A stretch of 64,000 bases of DNA from Aspidiotus rigidus (Eukaryota > Arthropoda > Insecta > Hemiptera > Diaspididae). Below the pieces are notes generated by a model, which saw nothing but the letters and a program-made list of their open reading frames with translations, searched no databases and had not been told where the DNA came from. Positions 1 through 12,339 of this stretch are shown one piece after another. A program made the position numbers and the translations under genes. The stretch spans positions 124,001-188,000 of the forward strand of contig JAVHKY010000024.1 in assembly GCA_035079385.1 (NCBI GenBank), in the 5' to 3' direction. How positions within the stretch are numbered: the stretch's first letter is position 1; each line of letters starts with the position of its first letter.

Positions 1-1330
1 AAGTAAACTGGTTGTAGATAAGTACGAGCGAAGCCCTTCGTACTCGCGTCGTCTTTTGCTCCGCAAACTGATATCTTTTAGCTTTAATTTTAGCTTTTAT
101 AGTTTTTATCGATGTCGTTGATTCGAAGTTCTTCCCTCATTTCCGCTCTACATATTCTTCCTAGAAATAGCATCTGCTCTTTCAATATCATCGTATGCGT
201 AGGCACAGAACGTACTCAGTACTGTTTAAATAAAATTCTTTCATTTATCATCTAACCCAAATGCGACAATCCGCGCTCAAGAACCAAAGGAAAATTCGTA
301 GTAAAGAATTTACAGCTACGAGCTTCACGTGACGCTGTCTCATTTTTCCATAAAGGAATTGGAAGTACAAGCGGTCGAGAAGAGATGGTTTGAAAAACCA
401 GTTCTTTCTTTCTAATGAACGTAATTCTCTCTTTATTCTCTTTGTACTTGTGGCAAGGTTTCGTACATACTCTTTGTTTTCTTTCTTCGTGCACACACTA
501 AACTCACAATCACGATTTAGGCTCTGTATCTACGTGTACTAAACGTGTAATGAGGATGAAAATAAGAAGATCTCTGCCGCAGCCGTAGCTTGAATGCTGC
601 AGAAACCGATGAGTTTCTGAGCTCACTTTGTGTCTACTTATTTTAAACGTGTTTCAAACATTGAAGGGAACGGTTGGAAGAGAACTCCTTCGAATTATAA
701 AGGAGTAGGTTGCATTTTAGCCAAAAAAAATTGAGGAGCTCTATTAGAAAAATCAAAATTATGACCATCTGTATGAAAATTAAATAGAACACCTATGATA
801 TAAATCTTAATTAGTTTCTAGGAACAGGCGGCGGGCATTCATTTAGCGAGAAAAACAAGAATTCGATTCAATGTCAACTTGCAGGATGTATAGTACTAGG
901 CTGGCATAATGAGGTTGCTCTCGTGAATATTCTGCCGTACGAAGTTGAATTGACTTATCATCAGTTTCTGTCGAACAACGATTACAAGAATGAAGCTTCA
1001 AACACTGATTCTAACACGATTCAAGGAAGAGTATTTTTCATACGTGAAACAAAGCTCTGATTTCTCAGATCGTAATTTTTCCCTGCTATTCCCGAGGATG
1101 CGCAGTTGTAGCCATTATTGACTACAGTTGTTTCAACCTATGATTTGTGATTTGAATTTGATTGTTTCTAGAAAAGCCAAAAACCAGTCAATGGATTTAG
1201 TAGGATCGGTCTTTCAGCCAAAAGTTAGCCAAAAAACTCCATTAGTTGGCTTGAGCATGAACTCAAGCTAATACCACGTCATCGTCATCATCAGTCTGTC
1301 AACTCTGCTTGTGACGTTATTGAAACCAAG
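1..1330. other. No gene recognised
   Basis: AT-rich sequence with only short open frames in any direction and no recognised protein motif. I see no strong repeat, RNA gene or splice architecture here. Confidence 0.5.
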
Positions 1331-1334
1331 TATA

Positions 1335-1660
1335 GTCAAATACATTCTAGTTTAAGCTAGCGTAGCGTAGTATACTATATGCCAAGCCATAGTAGGCCCA
1401 TATAGAGCTATAATATAGTCTAGTGCACTATTAGGCTATATACTATATGCTAGATTTAAAGAATTTGAACAGGAACTCGCAGATTTCTGGATCAGATCAA
1501 GGATGTTCACCAAATACCAAGAGAAGGGGGAGCTGGGAGCCTAGTATAATCTAGTATATAGTATGCTAAGCCTAGTATAGGCTATAGTATTAGTAAAGGT
1601 CAGAATAGGTATGTAGCCTAGGCTTAGTTTGAAGTTAGTATAATCCAATTAAGGTTAGTC
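1335..1660. repeat. TAG/TATA-rich cryptic simple repeat
   Basis: The words TAGTATA, CTATAGTAT, TATACTATATGC and CTAGTATAG recur in both orientations at irregular spacing, split by a unique stretch at about 1455-1540. It looks like cryptically simple, partly palindromic DNA rather than a regular tandem array. No coding content is seen. Confidence 0.6.
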
Positions 1661-2344
1661 AAGGGTTAGACAACGGGAAGGGGGGTAACTCGGCCACACT
1701 GATTCCCAATCGTAAGGTGGGGCACCAGAAGAGACATTGAAAATTACAAAAAGTAGGCTGCCCAAAATCGATGCATTTTGATCCCCTTCATGACTTGTAA
1801 GTAAGTTTTTAGCTAAACCAAAGCTCATTTAAACGATAGGTGGGACTCAAATGTTTTTATGTCTTGCTAGATAGCGGTTTTGGAACCAAAAGTGCTCGCA
1901 ATTTATTTGATAATTTTTTCTGCTGTATTTGCAACTTGATCAAGATTAATCTTCGGAGTATCCTTCTTTTTTAATCTCAAATTGGGAACTTCCTTCAATG
2001 AGGGAAATTAATTCCGCGTTTCAAAACAATGTTATATCACAACCCAACATATTGGGGTTTTAAATCTTATTCTATTGTTCATGCATTAGTAGGTACAAAC
2101 TAAACAAGTTGATTTGTTAGTTAGTAAGCAGCAGGGGAGTAACATTTGCCATATGGCTTATTAGTAATTAGCCTTTGCTAGCACTAGATACATCCATGTT
2201 TTCACATCTTCTAAAGGTTTCTCGGCCTGGCCCAATTTCTCTTAACTCCATAGTTTTTTTGGCCACTGTTTAGATGTACTCAGGATCATTGAATATTTTC
2301 TGAGGTAGCGCGGATGCGTTCCTTTAACGCTGCGGCACATTATA

Positions 2345-2430
2345 ATTACTAGATGAAAATGATATCAATAAATTAAATCGATGTCACTAAAAAATCTGCG
2401 ACTAAAGTAACATCAATGTCATCTAGTAAT
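2345..2430. repeat. 86-bp hairpin with perfect 12-bp ends
   Basis: ATTACTAGATGA at 2345-2356 is exactly complemented by TCATCTAGTAAT at 2419-2430, and pairing continues inward with mismatches. It lies directly beside the LINE-like relic on its lower-coordinate side. It may be a tiny foldback element or part of that element's 3' region. No target duplication is evident. Confidence 0.55.
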
Positions 2431-2434
2431 TGTC

Positions 2435-3290
2435 TCAGGTGTTCCCGGACGCTCTTCCGGAACATTGGACATGCGCAAGGGGGAAATGTTCTGCGGTCTG
2501 TTGGTTAGGTCCGTAGGGATATTTTGGTGTGTTTCTTCTCTTGGAAACTGTTGAAGCACCCGTGTATCCCTGTGTGATGTAAGATTTCTGAGTTTTCACT
2601 TCAGTTTTCTCTTTTATTTTAGGGACCATTCTGTTAGCCTACAGTCCTTAGACATCATGTTTGTCCTCCAACTCGGCTTTTCATTTTTCAAGTTCTTCCT
2701 TCAGCTCCTTGACACTAGCCATTTTTTATTTCCTCTCAAATCCAAGCCAACTGAGAGTTTTCTCTTTTCAAACCACCTGATAATGGTTTGTTTCTTGATC
2801 ATATAAACAAACGGTGGTTGACTGGGTAATTATTGTAAATGGGAAGTAGGAGACGGTCCTGTAACTCCTTGCCATGTAAAGTCTAACTTGTTTGTCGATT
2901 TTCCGTATTTTGTTTGTATTCTTTAATAGAAACGCTCTGGCTGAATACTGTGGAGTAGTAATTACCACCCCATTCAGCATTATAATGCGCGCTTTCTTAC
3001 TGTAGCCTTGTGTGCCTCAATAGCCCAGCTTCTGTTGTCCTCTAGTTGGCACCCCATGTATGTTGCATTACTACTTGTAAGAAAGCTGGATACCACGTAG
3101 ATCAGGTTCATAGGACATTTGTCTTCTTCTAGAGCCCTGATAATAGTAACGTGATTGACATGATTGAAGGCGCCCTTTATCTATATTGAATACTACCGAC
3201 ACCGTGATCCCTCCCTTCTTAGTGTATTTTTGCGTGGTATGAACGACATATGCCAAGCAGTGTTCGACGTATCCCACCCTCGAAATGTTT
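2435..3290 (-). pseudogene. LINE reverse transcriptase relic
   Basis: On the minus strand, about 3190-3060 encodes a peptide resembling RT palm motif A of non-LTR retrotransposons: VVFNIDKG, then after a one-base frame change AFNHVNHVTIIRALEED, then a segment typical of the helix before the next RT motif (LIYVVSSFLTS). Further down, about 2740-2650, is a Lys/Glu-rich stretch (MASVKELKEELEK) that could be a coiled coil. Stops and frame changes break the sequence, so this is a dead fragment. The clade cannot be assigned. The part below 2740 may belong to a different element. Confidence 0.55.
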
Positions 3291-3803
3291 AACAGTAATT
3301 AGTAAGACCGTGTTAACTCATATCTAAAAATGAGTCTTCATAGCCTACAAGCATTTGGTTTCAGTTTAGGTTTAAGTCAATGCTGTAGCATTGGTCCTGA
3401 GCTTATAAGTGATTGCTCGAGTTTAAGCGAAAATGGCCATTAGCTCAGAAGCGTTAAGCTAAGTTTAAATCAATGCTGATTGGCTACACATCTCTAGTTA
3501 TTCCATCAATGATGTAGTGGCGGTTTATTGTCACGACTCACTGCACCCCCCGCACCAATCGTTCAAAGGATACAGTATGTCTGAACGTCGATTGGGATTT
3601 GCAAAAATTCAACTTTAGATCAGATTCGACTTGATCCTCTCAATAACTGGCACGCCATTTTTTTATTTTTGTAGAAAATTGTTTGTTTATTCTACGTTTA
3701 AAAAATACGAAGCGTAAGCTACTTATATTTTCCTGTTTTCCGAGCCCCACCTCATATTGTCCACTAGCAAGATATTTTTAACCACCGCCATTCATATCAC
3801 ATC

Positions 3804-4088
<285 letters not shown>

Positions 4089-4188
4089 GGCTAGTTTTTG
4101 AATCCTTTCTTGTTATGAGTGTCATTAACTGACCACAAGTTTGTGACTTAAAGACAGTAGATGGAGTTCACCTATTAATTCGGAATGT

Positions 4189-4361
4189 CAATGGCGAACT
4201 GGCCCATCTGGCTACTTCGCGATCACCAGTTTTACCCCCGGAGTAGGATTGCCCCTCCGGAGGAAGAAAAAGGGAAAAAAATTTGGATGGGAGGGGGCAA
4301 AAAGATTGGCGCCCTTGCCACGCAATCGCCATTTACGCCTTGGCAAGCCAGTCCGCCACTG
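4189..4361. mobile_element. hAT-type MITE with 8-bp target duplication
   Basis: The left end CAATGGCGAACTGGC (4189) matches the complement of the right end, CAGTGGCGGACTGGC (ending 4361). The element is 173 bp, G-rich inside, and has no coding capacity. It is flanked by CGGAATGT (4181-4188) and CGGAGTGT (4362-4369), a 7/8-match duplication. An 8-bp duplication and CAG-type termini are the classic hAT signature. A transposase in trans is inferred, because none is seen in the window. Confidence 0.8.
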
Positions 4362-4374
4362 CGGAGTGTAGAGT

Positions 4375-6585
4375 GAATTAGCATTAATAACTAAAAGGAT
4401 GTGTAGATGATTCAGTCTACATAATCCTACAGGCGGTGAGCAAAACTCTTTAAGAAAATATGGATGATTTGGATGAGGACTCAGCTTCTATAGTTCTAGA
4501 CAGTAACACGACAAGTAATTTCAGCTGTACCATAAATCGTTACTCGTCTAGACTAAACCTCACGGTCTTATTACAGGTACACAGTTTTGTAGATTCTTTC
4601 GCTCGAAACGTATACGTTCGCACCTTCGATATGCCAACTGCAAGACGAACGAGAAACTAAAAGAAAGCAGATTAGGAAAAAAAATCGTACGAGATTTGAA
4701 AAACTGTACTAGATATTCGAACTTCATCTCTTTTAGTTCGTCCAGCCGTGAACGGCCACATCGGAAATCATGCAACGTCGAAATTTAAATAAAAATTTTA
4801 TTGCTCTCCTAAGAAAAAAAAACCGGAACGGTCGATGACTCGAGAGTCACAAGAACTTGCTTTCAAATTCCGGCGGTTAAATTTTTTATTCATCATGAAC
4901 TCGAATGACCGTTTAATTTTTGTTTTGTTTTTTTTTTTTTTCTTTTCCTCCATCTCCTCTCTCCCTCTTTCTCGCTTTACCTATTTTGTTCCATATATTA
5001 TACTGTCGATTCTGAGAAAGATCGGAAAATTTTCACATCCTTTTTCGTCGATACGGCATCTACACCTTTCTCTCGCATATTTTTATGGATGCACACGTGA
5101 TAAAAGTTTCTCCGTTGCGCTTTATCTCAACACTCTCCATCTCTTCCGCTCAATACACAGTCGGCGGACATTCGATCGAAAGAAATTAACTGATGGCTCG
5201 TCATCATATACGCGTACGAAGGTTAATTGTGCAACATCCTGTGATTGGAGTGTACGACATGAGAAACAAAAAAAAGACCGGATAATTAAAAAAAAATAAA
5301 AAAAGAAATCGAGTCCAGATCGACGTGCATCCGTACTGCGATTATGAACTTCGCGAGATACATTACTCACTCAAAGTTCGAATATATCAATTCCAAATAG
5401 ACGATTATTGTATAACCTTGAGTATCTAGGGACTTGAGCGATGTGTATATATTGTCCCGATTCCGGTGCTGAAGAGGTCGAGGATCGATTCTGTCGTATA
5501 TTTTTTGTCATTCCAAGGTTTGCGGAGTTGGTAAGTTTTATTCCTCATTCTACTGTTTTAAAACAAGCACTCCTCCAGCTTTTCCGGGATAAAAGGCCGT
5601 ACTTTGAATTTCGCATTTGAAAAGAATTGTATAACTCTTGCTAATGGTTCCTTTCTTTGTCTCGCAATTATCTTGAGAGAGTTCTTAAACAGTGGCGGTT
5701 TTGGGTACCGCTGTAAGCCCAGTCAACTTTGGCCGTCGTTCTCCCCTCTATAAATCACTCGCGCTTCAAAATATTCAAGATTTTCCCAAAACTTGCCGAC
5801 CCCCGAATAGTGCCACTGTAGGCTCGAGCCGATAACGAAAAACGCAACTGTTCTTAAAGGCTCTTTTTTTCTTTGCAATTTAAAGTTTTGCACCCTCTTA
5901 CTTACGAACAATAATTCAAAGATATTGTGAAAAAATATGAGATAAGTAACTAGATATACCCACGCGACCCATCTCGTGGAAATTCTCGCTCGAATCCAAT
6001 GAACTCTCCGAATACCTTCAGAGGTCGATTGAATGTATACTTAAAATGACACGAATGCAATCGTATTTTGAGCATTCACGAAATACCAACGTCATCAATT
6101 TAAAAGTTCGATAGGTATTCATTCGTCGCTACATAATACATATCTTTTATTTTTATTATTTTTCCTGTCTATCAAAAGCTAATAAAGTGACTGTTATTTA
6201 CGTTATCAAAATAGCTATACCATTTCGTTCGACATATTATCATCTTCATTTTTAAAAATATCAGGTTCTCTCACGACGACGGGATATGTCGGCCCACATC
6301 TACCAATGGCGATAATTTGTCAGCATGTGGGAATTTTGAAACACAGAATGAAACCAAAAAAAAATTATCAAAGAAGACGGGAGAAAATAAATGAGCGGTG
6401 TGGTTAGATAAAAAGCATGCACGTGTAAATAGGTTCGAAATTTCGCTGTTATATAGAAAGAAAATGAACCGGCCTAAATAAGGACTTAGATGGACTACAT
6501 TTCCCGCGCAAATATTTCAACAGAATTGTATATGATGGTAAAATTTAGAATTAAAGAGCTCGGCATTCTAACAACCTCAAAATTG
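4375..6585. other. No gene recognised
   Basis: AT-rich DNA with homopolymer runs (T15 region near 4928, A runs near 5290). The longest open frame, at 4835-5299, is low-complexity Phe/Ser-rich sequence without a recognisable domain. Nothing further is supported. Confidence 0.45.
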
Positions 6586-6589
6586 TCGA

Positions 6590-7060
6590 AAATATGGGTC
6601 TAGAAGGGACGACCAGTCTCTCCAACAACACTCACGCCAATTCAGTAAGTGTACTCCACTCCTAAATAGGGATGGGGTAGCCTACCAAGTTTAGAAAACT
6701 GATAGAAAAGGGGGGCCTTGTTGATGGACTTGCGAACTTCACTAACACGGGAAATGAGATGGGGAAGATAAGGAATTGGAAAATTCCTTCTCTTCCGAGA
6801 TGTTCTAGGGAGTGGGTTGAAGGTAGAGATCTGCTGTAAAGCAGTTCTAATCACCTTCCTTTGAATAAGCCCATCAATGTCAATGTTAATTGAATTAACA
6901 GAAGCCATCAGATACTTGTTGAGAGAAACTTCTTTTTGGTAAGCATCGCGAGTGAGGAGGAGGGAACACACCAACGGATATAATAATTAAAAGCCCCTAA
7001 CTTATGGGGGAACCGACAGAAAGATGACCCCACGGAGGAGGGAAATGGTGAGGTCGTGGA
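6590..7060 (-). pseudogene. Penelope-like element relic (RT end to GIY-YIG start)
   Basis: The minus-strand frame at 6974-6642 aligns by eye with the RT-endonuclease linker of the better copy at 21.9-23.2 kb: KEVSLNKYLMASVNSINID against KELRTIKYFARVNVVNLD, then a FPIPYLPHLISRV segment against LPFLGKFSLDLGRV. Downstream (6660-6590), disrupted codons still read G-V-E-Y and V-G-E-T-G-R, the first blocks of a GIY-YIG domain. Upstream (7060-6975), a remnant KLGAFNYYI corresponds to the RT C-terminus. It is more diverged than the other PLE copies here, so probably an older insertion. Stops and frameshifts make it non-functional. Confidence 0.7.
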
Positions 7061-7069
7061 GGTTAGTCC

Positions 7070-10000
7070 TCAGTCGTACCAGTGATTTTATCTGGTGAAG
7101 TGGCTTATTTTGCTGCTCAATCAACTGTATCACGGTTTGTCACTCTTTGGAGGGTGTAAGAGAGATACGTTTTAAAACTCCATTGTATACCGTGCTTAGA
7201 GAAAAACGAAATATTTTTCAATTGGAATGTACAAAAAAATTGAAATCGTTAGCTGAAAGATTTTACGAGGAAGGGTCTAACTTATTCAGTCATTCAGTTT
7301 TCTCTTCCACACTCTTCATTCATTCAGTTCTTTTTACTAGATTTTTTCCTTTTCTACAATGTACCTCACGGATCTATAATTGAAAATTTATCTACCTATT
7401 AATATATATATATCATCATCTTTTGAAATCATACTTTAAACCTAGGTAACAGGAAAGAGGAAGATGTAACAATGAGTGGGAGATATTTTATAAAAAATAT
7501 ATAATCACTGAGTGTCTTGGTTGAATTCTTTTCAACAATAATGTCGGACTACACGGGCGCCATGCGAACGAGAAATTCAATTCTTTCCCCCTAAAATGAA
7601 AAAAAAAAGAACAAAAAAAAAGTCCGGATAAGTACAGGTTTATAGTGGAGCAGATAAATTTCTAAACGTGTATCTTAACTGGAAACCTTGTATTTTTCAT
7701 CAAAGAATAGATATTGTAGCGTGCGTAACAATAGTCCTCGATTTTCGAATGGACCAAAATCATGATAAAAAATTACTGAAAGATAAGATGATGAAAAAGA
7801 TTGAAACCATACAACGATTGTTCGCTCAGGCCTCGGGCTCCTTAAATAAGGATGAAAAAAAGTCCAGTAAGTATTCTACGTTAGCGAAAACCCTTCTAAC
7901 GACTAGCGATCACACGTTAAGAAAAAAAAATCAATCGAAAGATGAATCTTATGTACATCGAGGGACGTAATGAAATGAACATTGTTCATTGGATAAAATA
8001 ATCTCGTAATTTGCCTAATGTCTGAAGAAAAATGAACCACAATAAAGTGCAAGGTTGTGATCATTGCGTAAGAAGTCGAACTAATGTCTTCTTCGCTCCT
8101 CCATACGTCTGCATAATACTTGTAATTGTTTAACGTAAGTTACACGAGATGCATCGACATTGAAACACAAGTCTAGAAGAAAGAAAAAAAAAAAAACTAT
8201 AACAGGAGGAGAGAGAAAAAGAGAGAAAAAACTCAATAAAAAATGCTATCCGTCTTCAGGATTTAGTTTAGACTTTTGTGTCTCTTCTTGTTAAGAAGAG
8301 ACGGCCTTCGCTCGAGGACAATCATTCTAATCTTATTCCACGGGTAGTTGGCTGGATGGCTGCGAATAGCTTATACCTGCCTCTGCTAGCTAGTATTTCA
8401 TTTTATAAAAGCCTACGGACGCATTTAGTTGTTCTCATAACACGGTGCTCCTAAAAGTAGCGCACCTTTCGGAACTAGTTTTGAGAATAAACGTTAATAA
8501 AATGTTTTTTGTACGCGCGTAGTCTAGAGAAAATAATGAGTCTATCTCCAAAAGTGACAAAAATGACTCGCGATGGACTGTCAAACGAAAAAAAAAACTA
8601 TTCTACGGATTATATGGACGACAACCTAATCAACTCGTAAGCTAATCCGAGATAACATCTTTTAAGTTAATAATTGAATTCGATGAAAAAGGATTTTATT
8701 TTCACGAACAACTTTTGGTTGCGTAATCTTCTTGTCCACGTTACCGAAGAATCATCCATTATCGTTACAACCTTTTAATTAAGCGCGTATCTTTACAACA
8801 CTACCTGATGAATTTCATATTTTAGGCTCGGTCTTAGGGTGGATCGTAAAAGTAATCCAATATTACGAACTTTTTGATGGCACGGTCATCGACGGCATCG
8901 ACGGTGTCGTGATAAATTGTTAAAATCCATTTTATGTAGGTGGGTTCGCAAATGAAACGTGCATCGTAAATCCATCATATAATCTCGATGAATAAGCTGA
9001 AAAATTGTAAGTGCCTACTTATAGGCAGATGGGAGCGATATCAAAATTTTAGAACAGATTTGAATATAAATGATGAGACAGGTAGTAGTAAAAAACTAAA
9101 GGACTAGAGCGAGTCCAGATTCAAATTACGTGAAAGTTTTCAAATTTACGGCCACCTAAAATATAACATTTTTTTCCAAAATCGGCATCCTCGGTGGTTA
9201 ACAAATCGCTTAAATTTCTCCCTTCTAGATCTATTTCCATGGAAAACGAGCCAATATGTACGCCTACCGAGCTTTCTGAAGCGATTTCATCTATGTACCC
9301 ACTAGAAACAACGAACTTTTTTGCGCAGCTTGTAGCGTCGCTTCTCTTCTCTCTCGCTTGCTCGCATATATACTGTAACAGGCTACCACAGACTGCACTC
9401 AGGACGTCTTTAGTTTACAAAACGCGCCAACTGTCGTAATAATACACACATCTGCCCCTTCTGTTCGAGAACCTATATACGAAATGTGCAGATGGACGGT
9501 TCGGTTTTCGATTCAAGGGCGCAGTCTCGATGTAGGGTTCTAGGGTACCGCGCCACTACCAAACAATGTAAAAGCCGTTTTTTTTTCTCTCATTCTTTCG
9601 AGTTGTTCATTGCTTTACACCACCCTATACAGCGCTAAATCCCATTGTACAATATTAATATTAACGTAAAATGCTGACGCTATATTAATTTTCCGTGTCG
9701 CGTCGCGGATAAAACAAATCTCTAGTCGTTCGTAGGTAGTGCACAACGTATTTGTCATTGTGTAGTTTCAACATACGGGATTTAGATTTGGGTATGACGA
9801 GATGACGCGAATCCGCGCGCATACGGCTAGTCTCGAATTATGTTCTCAGTGTCATTATACTTGTTCAGTACCTATATATATCGATAAATACCTAAGTAGT
9901 CAAATTCTCGATGGCCACGAGTTTGCCAATTTGCAGTCAGATCGATGCTGCAGACGGTAATCAAAAAAGTAAATAAATTCCAAGGCTAAATTCAAAATTA

Positions 10001-10510
10001 GTCGTTTAAGAAACAGCAAACAAACATGAATCATGAGACATTATTCTATGTCACTGACCATTAGCAATTCATCCCACACGCAGACAGGGTACCGAAAACA
10101 ATAACATTAGTGCATATGTCATCGGAAATCACAATGTTTGATAGTATGAAGCATGGAAGTCATATTCATCCGTTCTTCTTCAGTTCTCCTAAATAAAAAC
10201 AGCCGTCCAAGTTTGACTGTCCGTCTTGAATTTCCAATTCACAATACCCACTCGCACCCCCATGGACAATTTTTGACCTAAAATTCTGACCTGCTAAATG
10301 AGACTGATGTATCTGCTGCAGAAACACGCTGGGTGTACTCGCAAATTTCTGAATCACCCACGAGGTAGAGATTTGCACGGACGCGCGGTCTCTCTTACAG
10401 GGGGGGGGGTGTACTCGCGAGTTTCAAAATCGGGGTCCGGCGAGAGAAAAGACATGAAACATGTCAAAATCTAAAATCTAAAAAGAAAAGCTGCTGTGCG
10501 TGTGCGTGTT
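7070..10510. other. No gene recognised
   Basis: No recognisable protein domain. Small open frames at 7147-7383, 7668-7970 and 9194-9439 have no family signature or splice context I can defend. At 10329-10430 the phrase GGGTGTACTCGC followed by A/G-rich sequence and TTTC occurs twice, about 78 bp apart, suggesting a small local duplication. CpG density rises around 9690-9840, but no promoter can be argued from that alone. Confidence 0.4.
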
Positions 10511-10516
10511 CTCTAT

Positions 10517-10872
10517 ATTGGGATGTTAACCTAAGTTACGTAAGTTGGTAGCCGTGTTTGAACATGTGGGGGATAATTTTAACGTACCATGCTTCACGAT
10601 GCGGAATTTGCAATTTTCAAATACGATTTAAATGATTACAATTCGTATTGTCGAAAAATTATATCCTATAAATCGTTTAAATACTTCAAGAGAATCGATA
10701 ACTGAAAGAAGCAATTCTATTAATGAAGTATTGAGTCATCTACGACTAATTGAAAATCACGATTCTTATGGCCAAATACATTGAACGTAAAATCGTCACC
10801 CAGAAATTCAAGCGAGTGCGGCGAGAGAGGAAGGCGATTCTAGCGCTGCCAAACATAGGTTAACATCCCAAT
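10517..10872. mobile_element. Inverted-repeat element (MITE candidate, 356 bp)
   Basis: ATTGGGATGTTAACCTA at 10517-10533 is exactly complemented by the sequence at 10856-10872. The interior is AT-rich and non-coding. The flanks are TA-rich (TCTCTAT on the left, TAATC on the right), consistent with a TA-targeting family, but the duplication cannot be fixed because the boundary itself is A/T. No transposase frame is present, so it would be non-autonomous. Confidence 0.6.
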
Positions 10873-11039
10873 TAATCAACTATACTGCCTCCATACATGC
10901 AGAAAATGCTGCCTGTTCTGCAGCAGAAAAATAGTTTCATGATGCAGTTTTATGCAATAGTTCGACTGTCTGTATTTGTACACAGTATATAGATTTCTAA
11001 GTTTGGCTTTCGTTAGAACGAGTGTAAATTGAAGAACCG

Positions 11040-11660
11040 TAATCAAGTTGGGAGAGGATTAGACTGATATAGAAGTATAGAGCTGGAGGAGTTTTTGGTT
11101 ACAGCCAGCACAGTTTGAGAACGTTCAAAAAATTCATACATTTTGCTCTCCAAGATTTTGTAATAAGGGTCCAGGAGGCGACATCTTAGTGTCGAAGGTG
11201 AGACCAAGGAACTTGGCAGTGGGTTGGATGATAATTATCAAGTTTTGTAGACGCAGATCTCTTTTTAAACCCCACTATGACTGTTTTCTCGTTTGAAAAT
11301 CGAAATCCCCGGTCAAATGACCATTTGAAGATTTTGTCAAGGGTTAATTGGAGTAATCTTGCCGCTCGTTGAGAGTTGGAGCCACAATAGGGCGTTCGGT
11401 AAGAGGAAAGGTGACACTGCTTGTCAAATCAGATACAGCGATTAGGAAGACAGAATTCTTTCCATATGTCTCGCTGGGAGATGCCATTTTATTTGGGTTG
11501 GTGAAAGAAGTGATGATATTGAATTTCAACCATTAAAAACGTGTCATAAAGAAACTGCCCCGAAGGTCAATGTCATAATTATAATTTGGAGGAGATGTAG
11601 TGACGCCACACCCGGGAAAACGCTTACTGACGGTTGAAGAAGATGGACTTATGTTTGGAA
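11040..11660 (-). pseudogene. LINE reverse transcriptase relic (motif A to thumb)
   Basis: Read on the minus strand from 11660 down, the order fits a LINE RT. A remnant around 11630-11580 matches DNA of the copies near 35.9 kb and 42.15 kb (GGCGTCACTACATCTCCTC-type sequence). A motif B-like block with VFLIAVSDL lies at about 11440-11400. The thumb signature LRLQNLIIIIQPTAKFLGL followed by TFDTKM lies at about 11260-11170. The same LRLQNxII phrase recurs at 36.85 kb, so this is one dispersed family. Several stops and frame shifts show it is dead. The family elsewhere in the window carries RNase H. Confidence 0.7.
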
Positions 11661-11953
11661 AGATAGACTAACTGGAAGAAGCACCCAAAAAAGAGGTACA
11701 TGGACGATTTCTACTTCTCACAGCGAGAAAATATGACAAAATTCAACTCATTTTCTTGGTCTTGATCAATTTTTTTAATCTCAATCATTTTCGCAGACAT
11801 CTGGAAATACTGATGCAAAAATATTAAACGAAATCAAGTATAACTTGGAAGAACCTCCGCCTCAAAAACCTATCAATCCAAAATTCTACAGCTGAGGAGG
11901 AGGAGATGTTTTGTGGTCTGTCCTATCATTAGTATAAGTATACTCATTTATTT

Positions 11954-12061
11954 CAACCCCGGATTTAGGATTTTTGGGCCCGGGGGCCAGCGGTGGTGGA
12001 GGCCCCTCTTTGGTGGAGGCCCGGGGCCATGGCCCCCTTGGCCCCCCTAAATCCGGGGTTG
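11954..12061. mobile_element. 108-bp terminal-inverted-repeat element
   Basis: CAACCCCGGATTTAGG opens the element (11954-11969) and its exact complement closes it (12046-12061). The interior is G/C-rich, unlike the surrounding DNA, and contains internal GGCCCC/GGGGCC repeats that would fold strongly. Flanks TTTATTT and TTTATGT are similar but not a clean duplication. It lacks coding capacity, so it is a MITE or foldback candidate. Confidence 0.7.
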
Positions 12062-12150
12062 TTTATGTCTGTAAGCAACAATACAATATTATAATTTAAA
12101 TGTTGATGTAGGAAACTAGAGATTAAGTTGGTTCTCTAAATAACCTCACA

Positions 12151-12330
12151 GGGCCAGATTTACGGGGAGAGGCAAAGAAAACGTTACCCCCCCCCCCAAA
12201 AAAAAAAAAAAAAAAAAGGACTGAAACTGTCCAAATCTTCCGAGCGGAGCGAGAAAAAAAATGTTGAACAATGGAATATACCCCCCTCCCCCCCCCAAAA
12301 AAAAAAAATGTACCCGTAAATCCGCGCCTG
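12151..12330. mobile_element. hAT-type MITE with perfect 8-bp target duplication
   Basis: The 180-bp element has imperfect inverted ends (left GGGCCAGATTTACGGGG; complement of the right end CAGGCGCGGATTTACGGGT) and is flanked on both sides by ACCTCACA (12143-12150 and 12331-12338). The interior carries two poly-C/poly-A tracts arranged almost symmetrically. It shares the GGATTTA core with the element at 11954-12061, only 90 bp away. Non-coding; apparent frames across it are artefacts. Confidence 0.8.
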
Positions 12331-12339
12331 ACCTCACAG

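Noticed and set aside
4835..5299. 154-residue plus-strand open frame
   Set aside because: Poly-T-derived Phe run and low-complexity Ser-rich sequence, with no domain, no splice context and no codon bias visible.
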